Assembly (NCBI RefSeq): GCF_001400735.1
Contig: NZ_LJPW01000044.1
Coordinates: 6,644-66,752, forward strand
DNA length: 60,109 nucleotides
Direction: 5' to 3'
DNA from: Pseudomonas caricapapayae
GTDB taxonomy: Bacteria > Pseudomonadota > Gammaproteobacteria > Pseudomonadales > Pseudomonadaceae
Below are positions 9,536 to 19,549 of this stretch, piece after piece (within the stretch, counting starts at the first letter, position 1; every line of letters starts with the position of its first letter). The translations under genes and the position numbers were made by a program. The notes under the pieces are model-generated. The model ran no database searches. It was given only the letters and a program-made list of their open reading frames with translations, and was not told the DNA's origin.

Positions 9536-10873
9536 ATGAGCCAACGGCAAAAAATCCTGATAGTCGATGATGAGCCGGATATTCGTGAGCTTCTGGAGAT
9601 CACGCTGGGGCGCATGAAACTCGATACTCGCAGCGCCCGTAACGTTGCCGAGGCGCACGAATTGCTGGCCCGCGAGCCGTTCGACATGTGCCTGACCGAC
9701 ATGCGTCTGCCCGACGGTAACGGCCTGGAACTGGTGCAACACATCCAGCACGGCTACCCCCAGGTGCCGGTGGCAATGATCACCGCCCACGGCAATCTGG
9801 ATACCGCAATTAACGCACTCAAGGCCGGGGCTTTCGATTTTGTGACCAAACCGGTCGACCTCGGCAGGCTGCGCGAGCTGGTCAACAGCGCGCTGAGCCT
9901 GCCTTGCGCCCAGCCAGCACCTGGCATCGACAGCCGTCTGCTGGGCGATTCGCTGGCGATGCGCACCTTGCGCAATCAGATCGGCAAACTGGCGCGCAGT
10001 CAGGCCCCCATCTATATCAGCGGCGAGTCGGGCAGCGGCAAGGAGCTTGTCGCACGGTTGATCCATGAACAGGGCCCGCGTATTGACAGGCCGTTCATAC
10101 CGGTCAACTGCGGGGCAATTCCTTCCGAACTGATGGAGAGCGAATTCTTTGGTCACCGCAAAGGCAGTTTCAGCGGTGCCCACGAAGACAAGCCCGGTCT
10201 GTTTCAGGCGGCGCATACCGGGACGCTGTTTCTCGACGAGGTCGCCGACCTGCCGTTGGCGATGCAGGTGAAACTGCTACGAGCCATCCAGGAAAAGTCC
10301 ATCCGCAGCGTCGGCGGCCAGCAAGAACAGGTCGTGGACGTGCGCATTCTGTGTGCCACCCACAAGAATCTGAATGCGGAGGTCGCGGCCGGTCGGTTTC
10401 GGCAGGATCTGTATTACCGATTGAACGTGATCGAAGTGCGTGTGCCCTCATTGCGCGAGCGGCGTGAGGATATCGATCAACTGGCAGCCAGCGTTCTCAA
10501 GCGCCTCGCAGGGAACGGCGCACAACCCGTCGCGCACCTGAACGCGCAGGCGCTGGAAACGCTGAAAAGCTACCGCTTCCCCGGTAACGTGCGCGAACTG
10601 GAAAACATGCTGGAGCGCGCTTACACGCTTTGTGAAAACGATGAAATCCACGCCAGCGACCTGCGCCTGACAGAGTCCGCCAGCCCTCAGGAGGGCGACG
10701 GCCCGAGCCTGGCCGACATCGACAACCTTGAAGATTACCTCGAAAGCATCGAGCGCAAGCTCATCCTGCAGGCACTGGAAGAAACCCGCTGGAACCGCAC
10801 CGCAGCGGCAGAAAGGCTCAGTTTGTCCTTCAGGTCACTGCGCTACCGGCTGAAGAAGCTGGGCCTGGATTGA
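9536..10873 (+). CDS. pilR: Sigma-54-dependent response regulator PilR
   Basis: A 445-aa NtrC-type activator of pilA transcription. Start at ATG 9536, 2 bases after the pilS stop. Seen: receiver domain with DDE near the N-terminus and the phospho-acceptor Asp55 in CLTDMRLPDG; AAA+ domain with Walker A GESGSGKE; the sigma-54 contact loop reading GSFSGA in place of consensus GAFTGA; Walker B FLDEVADLP; and a Fis-type HTH at the C-terminus (RWNRTAAAERLSLSFRSLR). GSFTGA-like loops are known in PilR proteins, so the gene should be functional. A palindromic repeat follows it. Confidence 0.96.
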   Translation: MSQRQKILIVDDEPDIRELLEITLGRMKLDTRSARNVAEAHELLAREPFDMCLTDMRLPDGNGLELVQHIQHGYPQVPVAMITAHGNLDTAINALKAGAFDFVTKPVDLGRLRELVNSALSLPCAQPAPGIDSRLLGDSLAMRTLRNQIGKLARSQAPIYISGESGSGKELVARLIHEQGPRIDRPFIPVNCGAIPSELMESEFFGHRKGSFSGAHEDKPGLFQAAHTGTLFLDEVADLPLAMQVKLLRAIQEKSIRSVGGQQEQVVDVRILCATHKNLNAEVAAGRFRQDLYYRLNVIEVRVPSLRERREDIDQLAASVLKRLAGNGAQPVAHLNAQALETLKSYRFPGNVRELENMLERAYTLCENDEIHASDLRLTESASPQEGDGPSLADIDNLEDYLESIERKLILQALEETRWNRTAAAERLSLSFRSLRYRLKKLGLD

Positions 10874-10895
10874 ATGCGTTGCGTGGCAAAAAACG

Positions 10896-10997
10896 TGTGA
10901 CGCAGAGCGTCACGAAAGGCATTCCCACGCTGGAGCGTGCAGAACGACAGGTGCGCGTGAGAACACCATCGCGCCCTACGCTCTGCGTGACCGTGAG
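10896..10997. repeat. REP-type palindromic repeat, copy 1 with an inverted partner
   Basis: TGACGCAGAGCGTCA (from 10898) and CCACGCTGGAGCGTG (10925-10939) are two short palindromes in one unit; 41 bases (10898-10938) are identical to 26624-26664. An inverted partial copy follows at about 10974-10996 (CTACGCTCTGCGTGAC), making an extended dyad. It lies between the convergent pilR and thiO and contains no gene. Confidence 0.8.
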
Positions 10998-11002
10998 AAT
11001 GG

Positions 11003-12106
11003 CTAGCCTGTCAGACGCCCCGTCGGCGTGTAAGGTGCCGGGTCGATGATCGGCTCGCGGTCCAGCAGCAGGTCGGTGATTAACTGGCAGGAAGCAGGCG
11101 CAAGCACCAGCCCATTGCGGTAATGACCACAGTTGAGCCAGAGCCCGTCAAAACCGTCAAGCGCTCCGATAAAAGGGATGCCCTCAGGCGAACCAGGGCG
11201 CAAACCTGCCCACTGGGCGACCGGCTCTACAGGGGCCAATTGCGGAAGCAACTCGACGGCCGACGCCTTCAAACTCTCCAATGCAGCCTGTGTGGTGGTT
11301 TTGTCGAAACCTTCATGCTCAAGGGTGCTGCCAATCAGGATATGCCCGTCACGACGCGGTATCGCATAACGCCCTTTTGCCAGCACCATGCTCGACAGAA
11401 AGTCCGGTGCACACTTGTAGAGAATCATCTGGCCTTTTACCGGCTCGACCGGCAGCTCCAGACCCAGGGTCTTGAGCAATTCGCCGCTCCACGCACCCGC
11501 CGCCAGAATCACCCGATCACCGGTGATGTTCCCTGACGGTGTCTGCACACCCGAAATCCTGCCGCCCTCATGCACAAAGCCGCTGACTTCACACTGCTCG
11601 CGAATCTCGACATCGGGCATTGCCAGCAAGGCCGCCTTGAGCGATTTGACCAGCCGAGGATTGCGTACATTGGCCACATCGGCCATGTAGATCGCCCGCG
11701 AATAGCCCTCCCCCAGCACCGGCACGGCATCATTCACCGCCGAGATATCCACGCGGTTCAAGGAGCGTTTTTGGCGCACCGCCCATTCAAGCGCAGCCGG
11801 TTCGTCGTCAAGGTCGAGCCAGTACAGGCCCGTCCTGTGGACTTCGGGATCGATACCGCTCAGTGTGAGCAAACGCTCGGCAAGGTGTGGGTAAAAATCC
11901 TGCGACCAGTGCGCCAACGCGGTGACTGCCGGGCTGTAGCGCCACGGATAAAGCGGCGAGACAATTCCGCCGCCCGCCCAGGAGGACTCCTGGCCAACGC
12001 CCGAACGGTCCAGCAACACGACGCTGACCTGCTCGGACGCCAGATTGAAGGCGGTCAGCAACCCTATGACGCCACCGCCGACAATGACTGTTTTTTGCTT
12101 GGACAT
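11003..12106 (-). CDS. thiO: Glycine oxidase ThiO (FAD-dependent D-amino-acid oxidase family)
   Basis: A 367-aa flavoenzyme oxidising glycine to iminoacetate/glyoxylate, which feeds the thiazole branch of thiamine synthesis. Seen: an N-terminal FAD-binding motif VIVGGGVIGLLTAFNLA, the FAD-contact segment VILAAGAWSGELL in the middle, and a C-terminal GLWLNCGHYRNGLVLAP segment typical of ThiO. It sits in the slot held by PA4548 in P. aeruginosa, between pilR and the minor pilins, far from other thi genes. Confidence 0.9.
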   Translation of the reverse strand: MSKQKTVIVGGGVIGLLTAFNLASEQVSVVLLDRSGVGQESSWAGGGIVSPLYPWRYSPAVTALAHWSQDFYPHLAERLLTLSGIDPEVHRTGLYWLDLDDEPAALEWAVRQKRSLNRVDISAVNDAVPVLGEGYSRAIYMADVANVRNPRLVKSLKAALLAMPDVEIREQCEVSGFVHEGGRISGVQTPSGNITGDRVILAAGAWSGELLKTLGLELPVEPVKGQMILYKCAPDFLSSMVLAKGRYAIPRRDGHILIGSTLEHEGFDKTTTQAALESLKASAVELLPQLAPVEPVAQWAGLRPGSPEGIPFIGALDGFDGLWLNCGHYRNGLVLAPASCQLITDLLLDREPIIDPAPYTPTGRLTG

Positions 12107-12133
12107 CTCGGTCTCAGGACAAGAAAAGCGGTT

Positions 12134-12538
12134 TTAGCGGCCCCAACAGTCTTTGGCCGTTACGCCGCCTGTCGTGCCCGTATTGGTACGCGCCCCGGTG
12201 TTAGTGATCACGAAGCTGCCGCACTTGTCGCCAGCCATCAGCGTACCTGCAACAGGGTCAGCTGTCAGGGTGAAGTCGGTGGCGGTAAGGGTCGGCGTTA
12301 TAGTGTAGTACGTATTGCCGCCGCTCACGGTGGCCCCCACGTAAGTGGGTTGGGCCGCTCGTGAATAAAACCGCTCCAGCGCCTGAGTCTGCTCGGACAG
12401 CAGGCTGGCGATTGCCGACCGCTGGGTACGCTTCACGTATTCGGTGTAACTGGGGTACGCGATGGCAGCCAGAATACCGACAATCGCCACGACGATCATG
12501 AGTTCGATCAGCGTAAAGCCCCTGGATGTCGCTCGCAT
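12134..12538 (-). CDS. pilE: Type IV minor pilin PilE
   Basis: A 134-aa prepilin. Start chosen at ATG 12538, giving leader MRATSRG and PilD cleavage before [20 protein letters not shown] with Glu5; an AGGG lies 8 bases upstream. A GTG at 12568 would add ten residues and overlap pilY1. The C-terminal CGSFV...KDCW cysteines should form the disulfide-bonded D-loop. Last gene of the fimU-pilVWXY1E operon. It could be mistaken for the major pilin, but its place after pilY1 and its short size favour minor pilin PilE. Confidence 0.88.
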   Translation of the reverse strand: MRATSRGFTLIELMIVVAIVGILAAIAYPSYTEYVKRTQRSAIASLLSEQTQALERFYSRAAQPTYVGATVSGGNTYYTITPTLTATDFTLTADPVAGTLMAGDKCGSFVITNTGARTNTGTTGGVTAKDCWGR

Positions 12539-12549
12539 GATTAGTTTCC

Positions 12550-15500
12550 CTATTGGATTTGTCGCCACATGATGCGTTTGTAAACGTTACCACTCCCGCC
12601 CTTTTCCTTCAGGACGTCAGGCGTGTTGCCAGTGGAGTTATTGATGATTTTTACCTCGTTACCGTCCCCCGTACCCGCGACAATAGCCGATACGACAGGG
12701 ATACCGGTGTACCCGATCCCGGCAGCAAACAGATCTGAATTGTTGATGCTGTTATCGCCGTTGGTATCAAGCACCTGATAGTTGAGCATGCTCCCGGTGG
12801 CCGCGTTGAGTTCAAAAACGCGTCCAGTTCCCGTGCTCTCGCAAGGGTCTGCGGAGTTCACTGAGGCTGTCGAGAAGATAATGCGTCCCCTGCTGGTCTG
12901 CGCGGGGTAAATAATCCGCTCCCCCAGATAAGGTGCAACGGCCGAAAGCGGCATGTACCAGCCCTTTTTGACAGACCAATCCACATCATTGGTTGTCGAC
13001 GTGAAGTACGTAGCTCCGTTACTGATGACACTGCCATTGACCGCTTGCGCCTGCAGGTTTGCTTCTACAGTGCTGCCCGTCCCGCTGTCGGCATCCCATA
13101 TAGCGTAAAAATCCTGAAGCGCGGTGGTTTGCTTGTCTGCGACTTCCAGGAACTTGCCAGTCCCGAAATAAACGATCTTGCCGTTAAGTGGATGATCCAG
13201 CATGAAGGGTTGAGCCGTTATCGGCTGATTTGCGCCACGCGGTGCGGTGAACAAGGGTGCGCCGCCAAAAGCCACTTTCCAGCTGGCGGCAGTAGCACCG
13301 CTCATGTCGAACTTCCAGAGTCGTCCTTTCAGGTCGCCAGCGTAGGCGGCCTGAACCACATTCTGGGAATTGACGCGCAACTTAACCGACGACAACCCGT
13401 TATCGGTTTCGTTGTTAAGGACCGGCGTCTGTATCTCGGCGATGAACGCACCGGTATTGGCATTCAATACATAGAGCGACGCTCTGCCAGTGAAACTGCC
13501 GTAACCGTTACCGACCACCATAATCCCGGTACCGTCTGCCATTCGTGCGACATCGGGTTTGGAATAGGTATATCCCAGGTTGTTGAATTTGTTATTTGCG
13601 TCAGAAGTATCGGGTGCCTTGACCTCCCATAACGCACTGACCGTATTGCTGACGCCCTCGAACAACTTGATGGCAAAAAACGCTTTGCCACCTGCTCCGG
13701 TGCCGCCATAAGCAACGGTGCGCCATGCTGATCCGGCTGACAGCTGCGTATCGAACACTGCAATCTGCCCATCCACGGTAAACTTATGAACGCCAGATCC
13801 ATAAGTGGTCGCTGCAATGGTGGCCAGCGAGGTCAGTGCAGTCGACGGCATATACGCATATCGTCTTGAGCCGTCACTGGTGTTGATCACGTTGAAAAAG
13901 CCATCGTTGGCATTGGCCAGAATACTGGGCGTCATGCTGCTTGCCTTGGTGGCAAGGTACGTAGTGTAGGTGCTGTCCCCGGTCAAATCAGCAGCGGTCT
14001 TTTGTGATGGGAATGCCGTGCCAAGCGACGAGTTGACAATATCGCCCAGCAGCCGGGTACGTGCCCGGAACTTCGCGTTGGCAGTGCCTTTGGCCCATGC
14101 GATAAGTTCCGCTCCCGTCGTATTGGTTGGCAACGTGGCATTCAGTGCCGCCTGCTGGGCAGGGCTGAAGCTGGCGTAATCCAGCGCGATCCTTGCCGGG
14201 GTGGTAGCAGTACTCCACGATTCGAAGACCGGTGCCGTCGATCCGCTGACGATCGCGGTGTCGGTGGTCCAGACAGGTGTGCTCAACGCCCCCGTTATCT
14301 GATCCAGGTTATAGGCTCTGATAGTGCCATGCCAATCTGTCGGGTCGTAAAGGGTCTGATAAAACTGAGTACCCGCCTGAAGCGTCGACGAGTTTGCCGC
14401 TCCTCCTGCACCGGAACCGACTTTGGCATAGATGTCACTCAGCGCCAGATTCAAGGCGGAACTCAACCCCGCACTGTCGTTGGCCTGAAAGTATTTGCCA
14501 TGCCCGTGGTTATCGTCGGCAGCATCGATCAGCATCTGGTTCGACGCAGTAAATCCGATAGTATAGGTGCTCATATTTTGTTTCACGAAACCTGCTGTAT
14601 CCCAGCTTTTGCCGGTCAGGTCACCCCCGGCAGACACAGCATCCCGGCGCAAATCGATGTCATAGGCAAATTTGGCAAGATCGTCCAGATAAAGCGTGTC
14701 CCCTTCACCATCGCCGGACAGGTTGTCACCGTCATTGGCTGCATTCAAATCCCAGTTGGGTAGCGAGCGGGTGGTGTCCAGAACATCATCAGGATCGTTG
14801 GCCGGGAACGTCCGGTCATAGGTTGGCAGGCCATCGGTAATCACGACGCCATAGTTTTTCTGACAGCGGTACTGTATCGGACTCACATAGGTCGATCCGC
14901 TTTGATAGAACGGTGTCATGCCTCGAAAATATCGGGTGATCTCGTAATAGGTTTCTGCCAGCGGGGTATTGGCTGACGGCGTCAGATTGCTGATGGCCGT
15001 CTTGAGATCAGTGATATTTTGCGTGGCCTGCTGTTGAGAGACGCCGGTGGTCTGGTAAGTACTGACCGCCACCGGGGAGAGGTCTGTGACCACTCTGGCA
15101 ATCTTGCCGCCCGGCCCGGGGTCGCTGTTCGTGGGCTGGTTGAAGGACGCGAGCCCGATCCTTAGCGATGTATTGTTGGTCACAAGGTTGGTCCCCACGG
15201 TTTTCGCGACATTCATTCGGTAATCGTTGGGGATGACACCATTGGTGTAATTACGAACACCAAAGAAATTAGGGCTGACAAGGTCAATGAGGTAGGAGAG
15301 ATAATCAGCCGTATAACGCGTTAGTCCGTTACCGGCAGGATCTGGCAAGTTAAGGCAGTACTGTATGTTATTGCGAAAAACCGGACGCCCGCCAAATGGA
15401 CACATCAGTGACAGGGTGAAAATACTGTAGGCATTGATATCACCTACCGAGAGAGTCTGATCGTCAGAGATAGTGCTCATGAACGGGCACACTACGGTAA

Positions 15501-15759
15501 TCAGTCCACTCAGGCACTGAGTCGAGTAGTAACCAATATTCGGACGATTGACCGACGCGTCAAATCCTGAATCCCAGATAATGTTGTACATACTGCCCGA
15601 ATTGTCGACAAGCAGCATAAGGTTGGGCGGTACCGCCGGAGAACTTAATAATGGTACTTGAGCTGGCGTAAAGGCATAGACTGGACTCGCCAGATAAAGC
15701 ACCAGCACCATGCCATAGACGTATTTCAGGCCCCTGCGAAACGCCTTAGCAATTGGCAT
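12550..15759 (-). CDS. pilY1: PilY1, type IV pilus tip adhesin/assembly factor
   Basis: About 1069 aa. Start chosen at ATG 15759 because it is preceded by GGAGAG and yields a signal peptide ([11 protein letters not shown], cut near 29); an in-frame start at 15801 would add 14 residues. Seen: a von Willebrand A-type fold with MIDAS motif DNSGSMYN at Asp52, a long central variable region, and a C-terminal PilC/PilY beta-propeller (about 600 onward) with a calcium-binding-like loop [14 protein letters not shown] near the end. PilY1 primes pili with the minor pilins and mediates adhesion and surface sensing. It overlaps pilX by 14 bases. Confidence 0.95.
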   Translation of the reverse strand: MPIAKAFRRGLKYVYGMVLVLYLASPVYAFTPAQVPLLSSPAVPPNLMLLVDNSGSMYNIIWDSGFDASVNRPNIGYYSTQCLSGLITVVCPFMSTISDDQTLSVGDINAYSIFTLSLMCPFGGRPVFRNNIQYCLNLPDPAGNGLTRYTADYLSYLIDLVSPNFFGVRNYTNGVIPNDYRMNVAKTVGTNLVTNNTSLRIGLASFNQPTNSDPGPGGKIARVVTDLSPVAVSTYQTTGVSQQQATQNITDLKTAISNLTPSANTPLAETYYEITRYFRGMTPFYQSGSTYVSPIQYRCQKNYGVVITDGLPTYDRTFPANDPDDVLDTTRSLPNWDLNAANDGDNLSGDGEGDTLYLDDLAKFAYDIDLRRDAVSAGGDLTGKSWDTAGFVKQNMSTYTIGFTASNQMLIDAADDNHGHGKYFQANDSAGLSSALNLALSDIYAKVGSGAGGAANSSTLQAGTQFYQTLYDPTDWHGTIRAYNLDQITGALSTPVWTTDTAIVSGSTAPVFESWSTATTPARIALDYASFSPAQQAALNATLPTNTTGAELIAWAKGTANAKFRARTRLLGDIVNSSLGTAFPSQKTAADLTGDSTYTTYLATKASSMTPSILANANDGFFNVINTSDGSRRYAYMPSTALTSLATIAATTYGSGVHKFTVDGQIAVFDTQLSAGSAWRTVAYGGTGAGGKAFFAIKLFEGVSNTVSALWEVKAPDTSDANNKFNNLGYTYSKPDVARMADGTGIMVVGNGYGSFTGRASLYVLNANTGAFIAEIQTPVLNNETDNGLSSVKLRVNSQNVVQAAYAGDLKGRLWKFDMSGATAASWKVAFGGAPLFTAPRGANQPITAQPFMLDHPLNGKIVYFGTGKFLEVADKQTTALQDFYAIWDADSGTGSTVEANLQAQAVNGSVISNGATYFTSTTNDVDWSVKKGWYMPLSAVAPYLGERIIYPAQTSRGRIIFSTASVNSADPCESTGTGRVFELNAATGSMLNYQVLDTNGDNSINNSDLFAAGIGYTGIPVVSAIVAGTGDGNEVKIINNSTGNTPDVLKEKGGSGNVYKRIMWRQIQ

Positions 15760-16240
15760 AGATACTCTCCAGCACCGTTCGCGAGGTGCCCTGAACGGCA
15801 ACGGCGGTCACACGGTACATGGTGACCGAGCCAGTACAATTTGGACGATTGATCGGCGCCGTCGTGGTGCCCAGGTTCTGGATGCCATACAGCATGGTGC
15901 TTGTCCCTATCCAAGTCACCCCTGAAGTACCCAGGCCCGCATTCAAAACGGTAGTCGAATCAGCAGGCGGAGCACAGGTAGCAGGAGTACAGACAGCCAT
16001 TGCAAAACCGGACGCCATGATTGCCGACTCTCCGAGACGTAACTGTGCCTCAGCTGCCTGAAAAGAAACATTACGAACCGTAACGCTGCCTGCCATCTTC
16101 TCTTGCAACGTAGCGTTCTGCATGGAAGAAATACCCAGCAGGGTGAGCAACAGCAGGAACACCAGACTGACCAGCAGCACCATGCCGCGCTGCCGTGAGG
16201 GGAAAGCCTGTGTCGAATTGAATAGAACGATCTTGTTCAT
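15746..16240 (-). CDS. pilX: Type IV minor pilin PilX
   Basis: About 164 aa from ATG 16240 (a TTG at 16255 is possible but would overlap pilW). Seen: RQRGMVLLVSLVFLLLLTLL, a prepilin-type hydrophobic helix after a Gly, with a hydrophobic residue at position 5 where other pilins have Glu. That lack of Glu5 is characteristic of PilX and of GspK, the tip pseudopilin. Two Cys pairs lie in the periplasmic half (CTPATC and a distal Cys pair). It sits between pilW and pilY1. Confidence 0.9.
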   Translation of the reverse strand: MNKIVLFNSTQAFPSRQRGMVLLVSLVFLLLLTLLGISSMQNATLQEKMAGSVTVRNVSFQAAEAQLRLGESAIMASGFAMAVCTPATCAPPADSTTVLNAGLGTSGVTWIGTSTMLYGIQNLGTTTAPINRPNCTGSVTMYRVTAVAVQGTSRTVLESIYANC

Positions 16241-16251
16241 GCTAGGCCTGT

Positions 16252-16959
16252 TCAAAAGCGGTTACGCAGATAAGCGACAACGTTGTACTGCTGGGGCTTG
16301 ACGATATCGTTCTGCCCATCCCGCACCGTCAGGCTGATGCGAACGCTGCGTACATCGCCGGCATTTGCTTTGGTAACAGCCGTGGTATAGGACATCGGAT
16401 TACCCGCCATGCCGAAGGAAACGCTGAAGTCTGCGACATTCTGCAAGAGCGGTTGAACGGCCCCGGCCGTGCCGTATTGAATGTTCAGGTTTGTTCCGGT
16501 AAGCGTGTAGACCAACTGGCGCAACGGAAAAGCCGTTTGCCCTGAAGCGGGCGCTCGTGTATTTGCGTAAAGCTGCGTGGTGGTCTGACAGTCTGAAACA
16601 ATGGTCCAGGTTGGCGCGCTACCAGCGGTTCCTACGTCGGCAGTGACCAGCGTCAGTGTCTTGCTCGCGTTATCCCAAAGGACCGGATTGTCAAGTGCTG
16701 CGGGCCAGGCGATAGCAGGTGACACAGGCGTGTAATTGCTGAAACTCAGGCAACCATACATTCCGGTCATCCTGATTTCCTGAATAAGCTTGCTCAATAT
16801 GAAACGTGCGTCCTCTTGCATCCGTGCTGCAGCATTCTGGCTTTGATAGGTGCCTCTGGCAGCCGTGAATATCTGCACGATACCGAGGCTGACGACCAGC
16901 CCCAGCACCAGCGCCACCATGATTTCGACCAGACCGAAGCCTCTGGAAGGTTTCCTCAT
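16252..16959 (-). CDS. pilW: Type IV minor pilin PilW
   Basis: 235 aa. Leader MRKPSRG is followed by FGLVEIMVALVLGLVVSLGIVQIF, with the Glu5 expected for a pilin and a long hydrophobic helix. The globular domain carries few recognisable motifs (PilW family C-terminal region, about 150-230). Its start overlaps the pilV stop by 4 bases. With FimU, PilV and PilX it forms the minor-pilin complex that primes the pilus. Confidence 0.92.
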   Translation of the reverse strand: MRKPSRGFGLVEIMVALVLGLVVSLGIVQIFTAARGTYQSQNAAARMQEDARFILSKLIQEIRMTGMYGCLSFSNYTPVSPAIAWPAALDNPVLWDNASKTLTLVTADVGTAGSAPTWTIVSDCQTTTQLYANTRAPASGQTAFPLRQLVYTLTGTNLNIQYGTAGAVQPLLQNVADFSVSFGMAGNPMSYTTAVTKANAGDVRSVRISLTVRDGQNDIVKPQQYNVVAYLRNRF

Positions 16960-17471
16960 GGGTTGACCCCGATCCTGGAGACCAGTTTGAAGCTCTGAGT
17001 GGTCGGGCTGCCGGTCGTATTCCCTGTTGCCTGATTGCTCGAGCTCGCAGCGCGTGTGTCGCTCCAGCCAATGATGATGGTCACCTCCGGAGCCTTGCTG
17101 ACATCAATGCTGCCCGTGCCGCTCGTGCCTGCAAAATTAATGATGTTTTTCTTGAAATCGAACAGATCCTGAACCCTGGCATCGTTGAGGTTGGCAACTT
17201 GCGTCGCCGCCAGACTTGCCAGGGCATAGTTGGCCAGGACATTGGTCGACCCATTGGCAGACGAGTTGCCATCAACATTGGCGCGGATACGATCCATCAT
17301 GTCGTAGGCAATGAAGCTCGCCTGGCTGGTCATCGCCGAGCTGTCGGTGTACTTGAGCGCGTTGAGCTGGATAGCGGCTGCGCCCAGCAGGCCTATTGCC
17401 AGGATGAGTACCGAAACCAGCACCTCGATCAGGGTCATGCCGGTCTGGCGATGTGGGGGATCATTGAGCAT
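16956..17471 (-). CDS. pilV: Type IV minor pilin PilV
   Basis: 171 aa from ATG 17471, preceded by GGAAG at good spacing; an ATG at 17483 has no such site. Leader MLNDPPHRQTG is followed by MTLIEVLVSVLILAIGLLGA with Glu5 and Met at position 1 of the mature pilin, as is common in PilV. It overlaps the fimU end by 11 bases and the pilW start by 4. Confidence 0.92.
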   Translation of the reverse strand: MLNDPPHRQTGMTLIEVLVSVLILAIGLLGAAAIQLNALKYTDSSAMTSQASFIAYDMMDRIRANVDGNSSANGSTNVLANYALASLAATQVANLNDARVQDLFDFKKNIINFAGTSGTGSIDVSKAPEVTIIIGWSDTRAASSSNQATGNTTGSPTTQSFKLVSRIGVNP

Positions 17472-17937
17472 TGCAGCTTCCATTGAGAACGATTCGGCCA
17501 GTCAGGCAAATACTCATGGTTTTGGTCGTGCTGCCTCGGGTGTAGGTCATGGTCACCGCCGCAGCCGGGGCAATGAGGGCACCCAGATTGTTGAAATCAA
17601 TTGCCGTGGCATTGTTGTCTGCCACCAGCGTGCCGCCGCTGCCGATTGCGGCCACTTTACGAAGCGCCTTCTTGTTGGCATCGGAAACCAGATAAACCTG
17701 CAATTCGCTGGTCCAGGCCGTTCCGCTGGTGGGTGCGATGCGCACCGCCACTCCCCTGTTTATCGCCTCAAGTCGCGCATAGTTGAGCGCGCGCTGCAAA
17801 TCACTGAGCTCGGTGTCGGCCTTGTTGCTCTGAATGGAGCTGGTGAAACTCGGGATAGCGATAGCCGCCAGGATGCCCACCAGGGACACAGTGACTAACA
17901 ATTCGATGAGGCTGAATCCCTTGGCTATATGACGCAT
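17461..17937 (-). CDS. fimU: Type IV minor pilin FimU (GspH/FimT family)
   Basis: 158 aa from ATG 17937; the open frame extends further but only this start gives a short leader (MRHIAKG) before [20 protein letters not shown] with Glu5. The GspH domain (about 45-150) contains the conserved NYARLEAINRG segment, and the Cys pair near the end (CLTG...CNAQ) is typical. First gene of the minor-pilin operon, divergent from fimT across about 130 bases with an AlgR-like box. Confidence 0.9.
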   Translation of the reverse strand: MRHIAKGFSLIELLVTVSLVGILAAIAIPSFTSSIQSNKADTELSDLQRALNYARLEAINRGVAVRIAPTSGTAWTSELQVYLVSDANKKALRKVAAIGSGGTLVADNNATAIDFNNLGALIAPAAAVTMTYTRGSTTKTMSICLTGRIVLNGSCNAQ

Positions 17938-18018
17938 TGAGTGTCTCCTAGACGTTACGACTATAAGGCAGCAATGCCGCTGGAAAATCCATGGCGGGAC
18001 GTACGGTTGTTTTGCGAC

Positions 18019-18027
18019 GACGAACGT
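18019..18027 (-). promoter_or_regulatory. Possible AlgR-binding box upstream of fimU
   Basis: The minus strand reads ACGTTCGTC about 85 bases before the fimU start; the AlgR consensus in P. aeruginosa is CCGTTCGTC, and AlgR is known to bind the fimU promoter there. The match is 8 of 9, but so short a motif can occur by chance. Confidence 0.4.
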
Positions 18028-18068
18028 CCGCAAGGTGCTGAAACAGCGGCTTCCAAGGAGGAAGGCAT

Positions 18069-18569
18069 ATGAAGCATGCAGGATTCACACTGATCGAATT
18101 ATTGATCGTCGTTGCACTGATCGGCATTCTCGCCAATATCGCAACACCCTCTTTCAAGGAACTGATCGATTCAAGTCGCGGGCTTGCAACCGCTCGTGAA
18201 CTGGCCAGCGGCATACGCTCGGCGAGAGCCGCCGCCGTTACACGCAATCAGATCGTTACCATTCACGCCATTGAAGAAGACTGGAGCAACGGCTGGCGGA
18301 TCATACTCGACGTGGATGGCAAAGGTCCCGACGAAAACGATACGGTACTGATAGAACGCGCCAATGGCGACACAGCGCGGGTGGTCGATAACCGCAAGCG
18401 TGTCGAGGACATCAGTTTCAACGGTTTGGGCACGTTGCGGCGCAGAAACGCCAGGACATTGCACGTTTGCGCCGCGGACCAGCCGGTCAGCAACTATCGA
18501 GTGATAGTCGCACCGGCGGGGCGCGTGAGGGTCGAGGACACGAAAACCGATGCAGCGCTGTGTGGCTGA
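18069..18569 (+). CDS. fimT: FimT-type pseudopilin (GspH family)
   Basis: 166 aa. Leader MKHAG, then FTLIELLIVVALIGILANIA with Glu5. An AAGGAGG ribosome site lies just upstream. The GspH/FimT domain shows the IRSARAAAVTRNQ helix and paired Cys near the end (LHVCAAD and ALCG). FimT has been reported to bind DNA in natural transformation of other bacteria (known); its role in Pseudomonas pili is minor. Divergent from fimU, with 6 bases between its stop and that of the convergent ispH. Confidence 0.85.
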   Translation: MKHAGFTLIELLIVVALIGILANIATPSFKELIDSSRGLATARELASGIRSARAAAVTRNQIVTIHAIEEDWSNGWRIILDVDGKGPDENDTVLIERANGDTARVVDNRKRVEDISFNGLGTLRRRNARTLHVCAADQPVSNYRVIVAPAGRVRVEDTKTDAALCG

Positions 18570-18575
18570 ACAGCC

Positions 18576-19523
18576 TCAGAGCAGCGACTTGACCCGCAGT
18601 TCCTTGGGCATGGAGAAGGTGATGTTCTCTTCGCGACCAGCGAGTTCATCTGCACCGGTAGCGCCCCAGGCCTGCAATTGCTGGATAACACCGCGCACCA
18701 GGACCTCAGGGGCGGACGCACCGGCGGTAATGCCAATACGCTCGACGCCGTCGAACCAGCCTTGCTGCATGTCTTCGGCACCGTCGATGAGGTAAGCCGG
18801 AGTCGCCATGCGTTCGGCCAGCTCGCGCAGGCGGTTCGAATTGGAGCTGTTCGGGCTGCCCACCACCAAGACCACATCGCACTCGTCGGCCAGTTGCTTG
18901 ACCGCGTCCTGACGGTTTTGCGTGGCGTAGCAGATGTCGTCCTTGCGCGGCCCGCCAATGGCTGGAAAACGCTTGCGCAAGGCGTCGATCACCCGACTGG
19001 TGTCGTCCATGGACAACGTGGTCTGGGTCACGAATGCCAGAGAATCCGGGTTACGCACCTGCAGGCTGGCAACGTCGTCTTCGTCTTCGACCAGATAGAT
19101 CGCACCGCCATTGCTGGCGTCGTACTGGCCCATGGTGCCTTCGACTTCCGGGTGACCGGCGTGGCCGATCAGAATGCACTCGCGACCGTCACGGCTGTAA
19201 CGGGCAACCTCGATATGCACCTTGGTGACCAGCGGACAGGTGGCATCGAAGACTTTCAGGCCACGACCGGCTGCCTCGGTACGCACCGCCTGAGAAACAC
19301 CGTGGGCGCTGAAGATGACGATGACGTCGTCCGGCACCTGATCCAGCTCTTCGACGAAGATCGCACCACGAGAGCGCAGGTCTTCGACGACGAATTTGTT
19401 GTGAACGACTTCATGGCGCACATAAATCGGCGGACCAAACACTTCCAGAGCGCGATTGACGATTTCGATCGCGCGGTCCACTCCGGCACAGAAGCCGCGG
19501 GGGTTGGCGAGTTTGATTTGCAT
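18576..19523 (-). CDS. ispH: 4-hydroxy-3-methylbut-2-enyl diphosphate reductase IspH (LytB)
   Basis: 315 aa from ATG 19523. The last step of the MEP isoprenoid pathway, converting HMBPP to IPP and DMAPP. The three Fe-S cluster cysteines are visible: Cys12 in [11 protein letters not shown], Cys96 in [11 protein letters not shown] and Cys198 in [11 protein letters not shown], with the substrate His in RHEVVHN. Last gene of the ileS-lspA-fkpB-ispH set, as in other Pseudomonas; a GC-rich hairpin lies in the gap before it. Confidence 0.97.
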   Translation of the reverse strand: MQIKLANPRGFCAGVDRAIEIVNRALEVFGPPIYVRHEVVHNKFVVEDLRSRGAIFVEELDQVPDDVIVIFSAHGVSQAVRTEAAGRGLKVFDATCPLVTKVHIEVARYSRDGRECILIGHAGHPEVEGTMGQYDASNGGAIYLVEDEDDVASLQVRNPDSLAFVTQTTLSMDDTSRVIDALRKRFPAIGGPRKDDICYATQNRQDAVKQLADECDVVLVVGSPNSSNSNRLRELAERMATPAYLIDGAEDMQQGWFDGVERIGITAGASAPEVLVRGVIQQLQAWGATGADELAGREENITFSMPKELRVKSLL

Positions 19524-19549
19524 GCTGTGCCTCATGGTTGGTACGGGGC

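Noticed and set aside
12550..12568. A GTG start at 12568 for pilE
   Set aside because: It would add ten residues ahead of a standard seven-residue prepilin leader and has a poor ribosome site compared with ATG 12538.
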